Below, one piece after another: positions 61,026 through 64,000 of a DNA stretch of 64,000 bases (positions are counted from its first letter, which is position 1; every line of letters begins with the position of its first letter). A model generated the notes under the pieces. It saw only the letters and a list, made by a program, of their open reading frames with translations. It was not told where the DNA came from and searched no databases. Source of the stretch: Streptomyces sp. AC558_RSS880. GTDB taxonomy: Bacteria; Actinomycetota; Actinomycetes; Streptomycetales; Streptomycetaceae. The translations under genes were made by a program, and so were the position numbers. Location of the stretch: positions 143,871 through 207,870 of the forward strand of contig NZ_JAGMUJ010000159.1 of NCBI RefSeq assembly GCF_019049255.1, written 5' to 3'.

Positions 61026-61874
61026 TCAGCCCCGGGCGGCCGCGGCCCGCAGGGCGATGCGGTCCTCACCCGCGTACACGTTCATGGAACCGCCCCGCAG
61101 GAAGCCCACCAGGGTCAGGCCCGTCTCCGCCGCCAGGTCCACGGCCAGCGAGGACGGCGCGGAGACCGCCGCCAGCATCGGAACGCCGGCCATGACCGCC
61201 TTCTGCGCCAGCTCGAACGAGGCCCGGCCGGAGACCAGCAGGATCGTCCGGGACAGCGGCAGGTTCCCGCTCTGCAGGGCACGGCCGACCAGCTTGTCGA
61301 CCGCGTTGTGCCGGCCCACGTCCTCCCGTACGTCGAGCAGCTCGCCGTCCTCGTCGAACAGGGCCGCCGCGTGCAGGCCGCCCGTGCGGTCGAAGACCCG
61401 CTGGGCCGCGCGCAGCCGGTCCGGGAGGCTCGCCAGCAGCTCCGGCTCCACGCGCAGCGGGGGAGCGTCGGCGATGGGGTGGCGGGCCGTCGTGCGCACG
61501 GCGTCGAGGCTGGCCTTGCCGCACAGACCGCAGGAGGACGTGGTGTAGACGTTGCGTTCGAGTGTGATGTCCGGGATCACCACTCCGGGGGCGGTCTTCA
61601 CGTCGACCACGTTGTAGGTGTTCGAGCCGTCGACCGTCGCGCCCGCGCAATAGACGATGTTCTGCAGGTCGGAGGCGGTCGCCAGCACTCCCTCGCTCAC
61701 CAGGAAACCGGCCGCCAGGGCGAAGTCGTCGCCCGGTGTGCGCATGGTGATGGCGAGGGGCTTGCCGTTCAGCCTGATCTCCAGGGGTTCCTCGGCGACG
61801 AGCGTGTCGGGGCGGCTGGAGACCGCCCCGTCCCGGATGCGGAGAACCTTGCGTCGTTCCGTGACTCGTCCCAT
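61026..61874 (-). CDS. fdhD: formate dehydrogenase sulfurtransferase FdhD
   Basis: A 282-aa FdhD. The C-x-x-C motif is in SSCGLCGKASLD near 114-117, with TMRTPGDDFALAAGFLVSEG, LDVREDVGRHNAVDKLVGRA and GRASFELAQKAVMAGVPML. FdhD passes sulfur from IscS to the bis-MGD cofactor of formate dehydrogenase, needed for its activity. It sits 17 bp downstream of the iron-sulfur subunit, making a three-gene operon with it and the NuoF-like subunit. Start ATG 61874; upstream in-frame codons were not used. Confidence 0.93.
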   Translation of the reverse strand: MGRVTERRKVLRIRDGAVSSRPDTLVAEEPLEIRLNGKPLAITMRTPGDDFALAAGFLVSEGVLATASDLQNIVYCAGATVDGSNTYNVVDVKTAPGVVIPDITLERNVYTTSSCGLCGKASLDAVRTTARHPIADAPPLRVEPELLASLPDRLRAAQRVFDRTGGLHAAALFDEDGELLDVREDVGRHNAVDKLVGRALQSGNLPLSRTILLVSGRASFELAQKAVMAGVPMLAAVSAPSSLAVDLAAETGLTLVGFLRGGSMNVYAGEDRIALRAAAARG

Positions 61875-61891
61875 GTCCCTGCCAGTTCCGT

Positions 61892-62752
61892 TCAGTCCCG
61901 GTTCTGTACGTGCGAAAAGCCGAAGCGGCCCTTGATGCACAGGTTGCCGTGGGTCACCGGATTGTCGTGCGGCGACGTGACCTTCACGATCTCATTGTCC
62001 TGCACATGGAGGGTGAGGTTGCAGCCCACACCGCAGTACGCGCACACGGTCGTCGTCTCCGTCTGCCGCGCCTCGTCCCACGTACCCGCCGCCCGCATGT
62101 CGAACTCCGACTTGAACGACAGGGCCCCGGTGGGGCAGACCTCGATGCAGTTTCCGCAGTACACGCACGCCGAGTCGGTCAGCGGGGCGTCGTGCTCGAC
62201 GGCGATCCGGGCGTCGAAACCGCGGCCCGCGACCGAGATCGCGAAGGTGTTCTGCCACTGGTCGCCGCAGGCGTCCACGCACTTGTAGCAGAGGATGCAC
62301 TTGTCGTAGTCGCGGACGTACAGGTCGTTGTCGATCCTGGGTTCCTCGTCGAGCCGGGCCGCGTCCGGGCCGAAGCGGTCCGGTTTCGCCTCGTACTCCT
62401 TGAGCCACCCGGCGACCCGGGGGGTCGTCGACAGGTCGACGGAGGACGCGAGGAGTTCCAGGACGACCTTGCGGCTGTGCCGGGCCCGCTCGGTGCCGGT
62501 GCGCACCTCCATGCCCGGCTCGGCCCTGCGGGAGCAGGCGGGGACCAGGGTGCGGGAGCCCTCGACCTCCACCACGCAGACGCGGCAGGCGTTCTTCGGG
62601 GTGAGGGTGTCGCCCTCGCAGAGGGTCGGGATGTCCTTCCCGGCGGCCCGGCAGGCGTCCAGGACCGTCGACCCCTCGGGCGCCCGGACCGGCTCGCCGT
62701 CGAGGGTGAACTCCAGCAGGCGGCGGGGGATCCCCAGCGGTGTCACGGTCAT
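61892..62752 (-). CDS. iron-sulfur subunit like the N-terminal part of formate dehydrogenase FdsA
   Basis: A 286-aa electron-transfer protein. It has a [2Fe-2S] ferredoxin part (TLCEGDTLTPKNACRVCVVE and VPACSRR), two [4Fe-4S] motifs (DYDKCILCYKCVDACGDQW and ACVYCGNCIEVCPTGALSF), and ends with VCAYCGVGCNLTLHV, then GNLCIKGRFGFSHVQNRD. That last part is the cap of a molybdopterin oxidoreductase, where the protein stops, before any Mo domain. FdsA proteins are ~900 aa. The ATG overlaps the NuoF-like gene stop. It likely passes electrons between a separate catalytic subunit and the NuoF-like diaphorase. Confidence 0.88.
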   Translation of the reverse strand: MTVTPLGIPRRLLEFTLDGEPVRAPEGSTVLDACRAAGKDIPTLCEGDTLTPKNACRVCVVEVEGSRTLVPACSRRAEPGMEVRTGTERARHSRKVVLELLASSVDLSTTPRVAGWLKEYEAKPDRFGPDAARLDEEPRIDNDLYVRDYDKCILCYKCVDACGDQWQNTFAISVAGRGFDARIAVEHDAPLTDSACVYCGNCIEVCPTGALSFKSEFDMRAAGTWDEARQTETTTVCAYCGVGCNLTLHVQDNEIVKVTSPHDNPVTHGNLCIKGRFGFSHVQNRD

Positions 62753-64000
62753 TCGTACGCCCCCAGACGGTCGATGGCGGATTCCACGGCGTTCCACGCG
62801 GTCTGTCCCAGACCACAGATCGAGGCGTCCCGCATCGCGCGGCCGACCTCGCGCAGCAGGGTGATGTCGGCGGCGGCGTCGGCGCCGGTGCGTTCGGCGA
62901 TCCGGTGCAGCGCCTCCTCCTGGCGGACGGTGCCGATCCGGCAGGGGACGCACTGGCCGCACGACTCGTCGCGGAAGAACTCGGCGATGCGCAGGAGGAG
63001 GCGGGGGAGCGGGACCGTGTCGTCGAAGGCCATGACGACCCCGGAGCCGAGCGTGGTGCCCGCTTCCCGGGTGCCTTCGAAGGTGAGGGGGATGTCCAGT
63101 TCGTCGGGGCGTACGAAGCCGCCGGCGGCTCCGCCCAGGAGGACCGCCCGGAGGTTGTCACGGACGCCGGCGAGGGTGAGGAGGTCGCCCAGTGTCGCCC
63201 CGAAGGGGAGTTCGTAGACGCCGGGGCGGGCCACGCTGCCCGAGACGCAGAAGAGTTTGGGGCCGGTGGACCTCTCCGTGCCGATCGCCGCGTAGGCCTG
63301 GGCGCCCATGGTGAGGACGGGCAGGACGTTGACCAGGGTCTCCACGTTGTTCTCGACGGTCGGCTTGCCGAACAGGCCCTTCTCCACGGGGAAGGGGGGC
63401 TTGGTGCGGGGCTCGCCCCGGTGGCCCTCGATGGAGTTGAAGAGCGCTGTCTCCTCACCGCAGATGTAGGCGCCCGCGCCGCGCCTGATCTCGATGTCGA
63501 AGGCGTAGCCGTGGTGGAGGACGTCCTCTCCGAGGAGGCCGCGGGCGCGGGCCTGGGCGATGGCGTGCTCCATGCGGTGCAGGGCGCGTGGGTATTCGCC
63601 ACGGAGGTAGAGGTAGCCCTGGTGCGCGCCGGTCGCGTACGCCGCGATGGTCATGGCTTCGACCAGCGCGAACGGGTCGCCCTCCATGAGGACGCGGTCC
63701 TTGAACGTGCCCGGTTCGGATTCGTCGGCGTTGCAGACGAGGTAGTGGGGGTGGTCCGGCTGGGAGGCCGTGGCCTGCCATTTGCGGCCGGTGGGGAAGG
63801 CGGCGCCGCCGCGGCCGAGGAGGCCGGAGTCGGTGACCTCGCGGATGACGGCGGCGGGGCCGAGGGCGAAGGCGCGGCGGAGGGCGGTGTAGCCGCCGTT
63901 CGCGCGGTAGTCGTCGAGGTCGGTGGGGTCGGTCGTGCCGATGCGGCGGAGGAGGGTGAGGGTGGGGTCGCCGGCCTGGGGGACGGCGGCGGTGGGTGGG
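62749..64000 (-). CDS. NuoF-like NADH-binding subunit of a formate dehydrogenase (5' end outside window)
   Basis: The frame is open to the window end, giving ~417 residues without the start. It has the NuoF/FdsB layout: GRGGAAFPTGRKW (NADH/FMN region), PHYLVCNADESEPGTFKDR, GAGAYICGEETALFNSIEGH, GEPRTKPPFP and a C-terminal [4Fe-4S] motif CGQCVPCRIGTVRQEEALHR. It takes electrons from the iron-sulfur chain to NAD+, or the reverse. It overlaps the next gene by ATGA. With fdhD downstream, this supports an NAD-linked, molybdenum formate dehydrogenase system. Confidence 0.9.
   Translation of the reverse strand, partial: PPTAAVPQAGDPTLTLLRRIGTTDPTDLDDYRANGGYTALRRAFALGPAAVIREVTDSGLLGRGGAAFPTGRKWQATASQPDHPHYLVCNADESEPGTFKDRVLMEGDPFALVEAMTIAAYATGAHQGYLYLRGEYPRALHRMEHAIAQARARGLLGEDVLHHGYAFDIEIRRGAGAYICGEETALFNSIEGHRGEPRTKPPFPVEKGLFGKPTVENNVETLVNVLPVLTMGAQAYAAIGTERSTGPKLFCVSGSVARPGVYELPFGATLGDLLTLAGVRDNLRAVLLGGAAGGFVRPDELDIPLTFEGTREAGTTLGSGVVMAFDDTVPLPRLLLRIAEFFRDESCGQCVPCRIGTVRQEEALHRIAERTGADAAADITLLREVGRAMRDASICGLGQTAWNAVESAIDRLGAYE

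Overview
The window is very GC-rich, with third codon positions almost all G or C, many GTG starts, and Streptomyces-type families (DUF5753 and MmyB-type regulators, PF04672 methyltransferases, SigB-like sigma factor, CBM2 cellulases). It is a chromosomal segment of a Streptomyces-like actinomycete. From memory, the gas vesicle gene order (gvpO-A-F-G-Y-Z-J-L-S-K) and the nearby cellulase genes recall one region of the S. coelicolor chromosome. No tRNA, rRNA, CRISPR array, intact insertion sequence or prophage was seen.

Layout: 1-7.3 kb holds peptidase genes (M20 fragment, S9, S66), a GNAT, a VOC protein, a small holin-like membrane protein, an enolase-superfamily enzyme and an F420-type oxidoreductase. 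7.4-11.8 kb is a tightly coupled trio: type II NADH dehydrogenase, transketolase and a stand-alone LigD-type polymerase. 11.9-17.1 kb is a ten-gene gas vesicle operon ending in a 29-bp perfect hairpin that contains the gvpK stop codon. 17.2-25.1 kb is a stress-type block: 56-aa hydrophobic protein, methyltransferase, ABC-F ATPase, Vms1-like protein, DUF6158, PfpI, CBS and DUF2795 proteins, a SigB/SigF-type sigma factor and an Asp-rich surface protein. At least three promoters here and nearby fit GNNT-N14-16-GGGTAC, the motif used by SigB-type sigma factors.

25.3-31.5 kb has an aminotransferase-fold protein with no lysine at all, coupled to a NAPE-PLD-like metallo-hydrolase, then a DedA protein coupled to a second metallo-hydrolase, and a membrane protein fused to an alkaline-phosphatase-fold domain. 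31.5-34.4 kb encodes a MoxR ATPase with a partner carrying HExxH and VWA motifs. 34.5-42.1 kb holds OsmC, GDPD, a second-type DnaK, methyltransferases, two HTH regulators, a membrane protein and a pterin dehydratase. 42.2-52.0 kb is a plant-polysaccharide block: rhamnogalacturonan lyase, GH74 xyloglucanase, GH48 and GH6 cellulases. The last two are divergent and share a region with two CebR-type operators.

52.2-64 kb has a methyltransferase with a His-rich N-terminus, an SDR gene broken by a 43-nt repeat-like block at its YxxxK active site, an aldo/keto reductase, an acyl-CoA synthetase, a LysR/bile-acid-symporter-family pair, a lipoprotein peptidase, and fdhD with two formate dehydrogenase-type electron-transfer subunits (the last cut by the window end). 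The points most worth a second look are the lysine-free aminotransferase, the MoxR/metallopeptidase-VWA pair, the disrupted SDR, the truncated formate dehydrogenase subunit and the gvp terminal hairpin.
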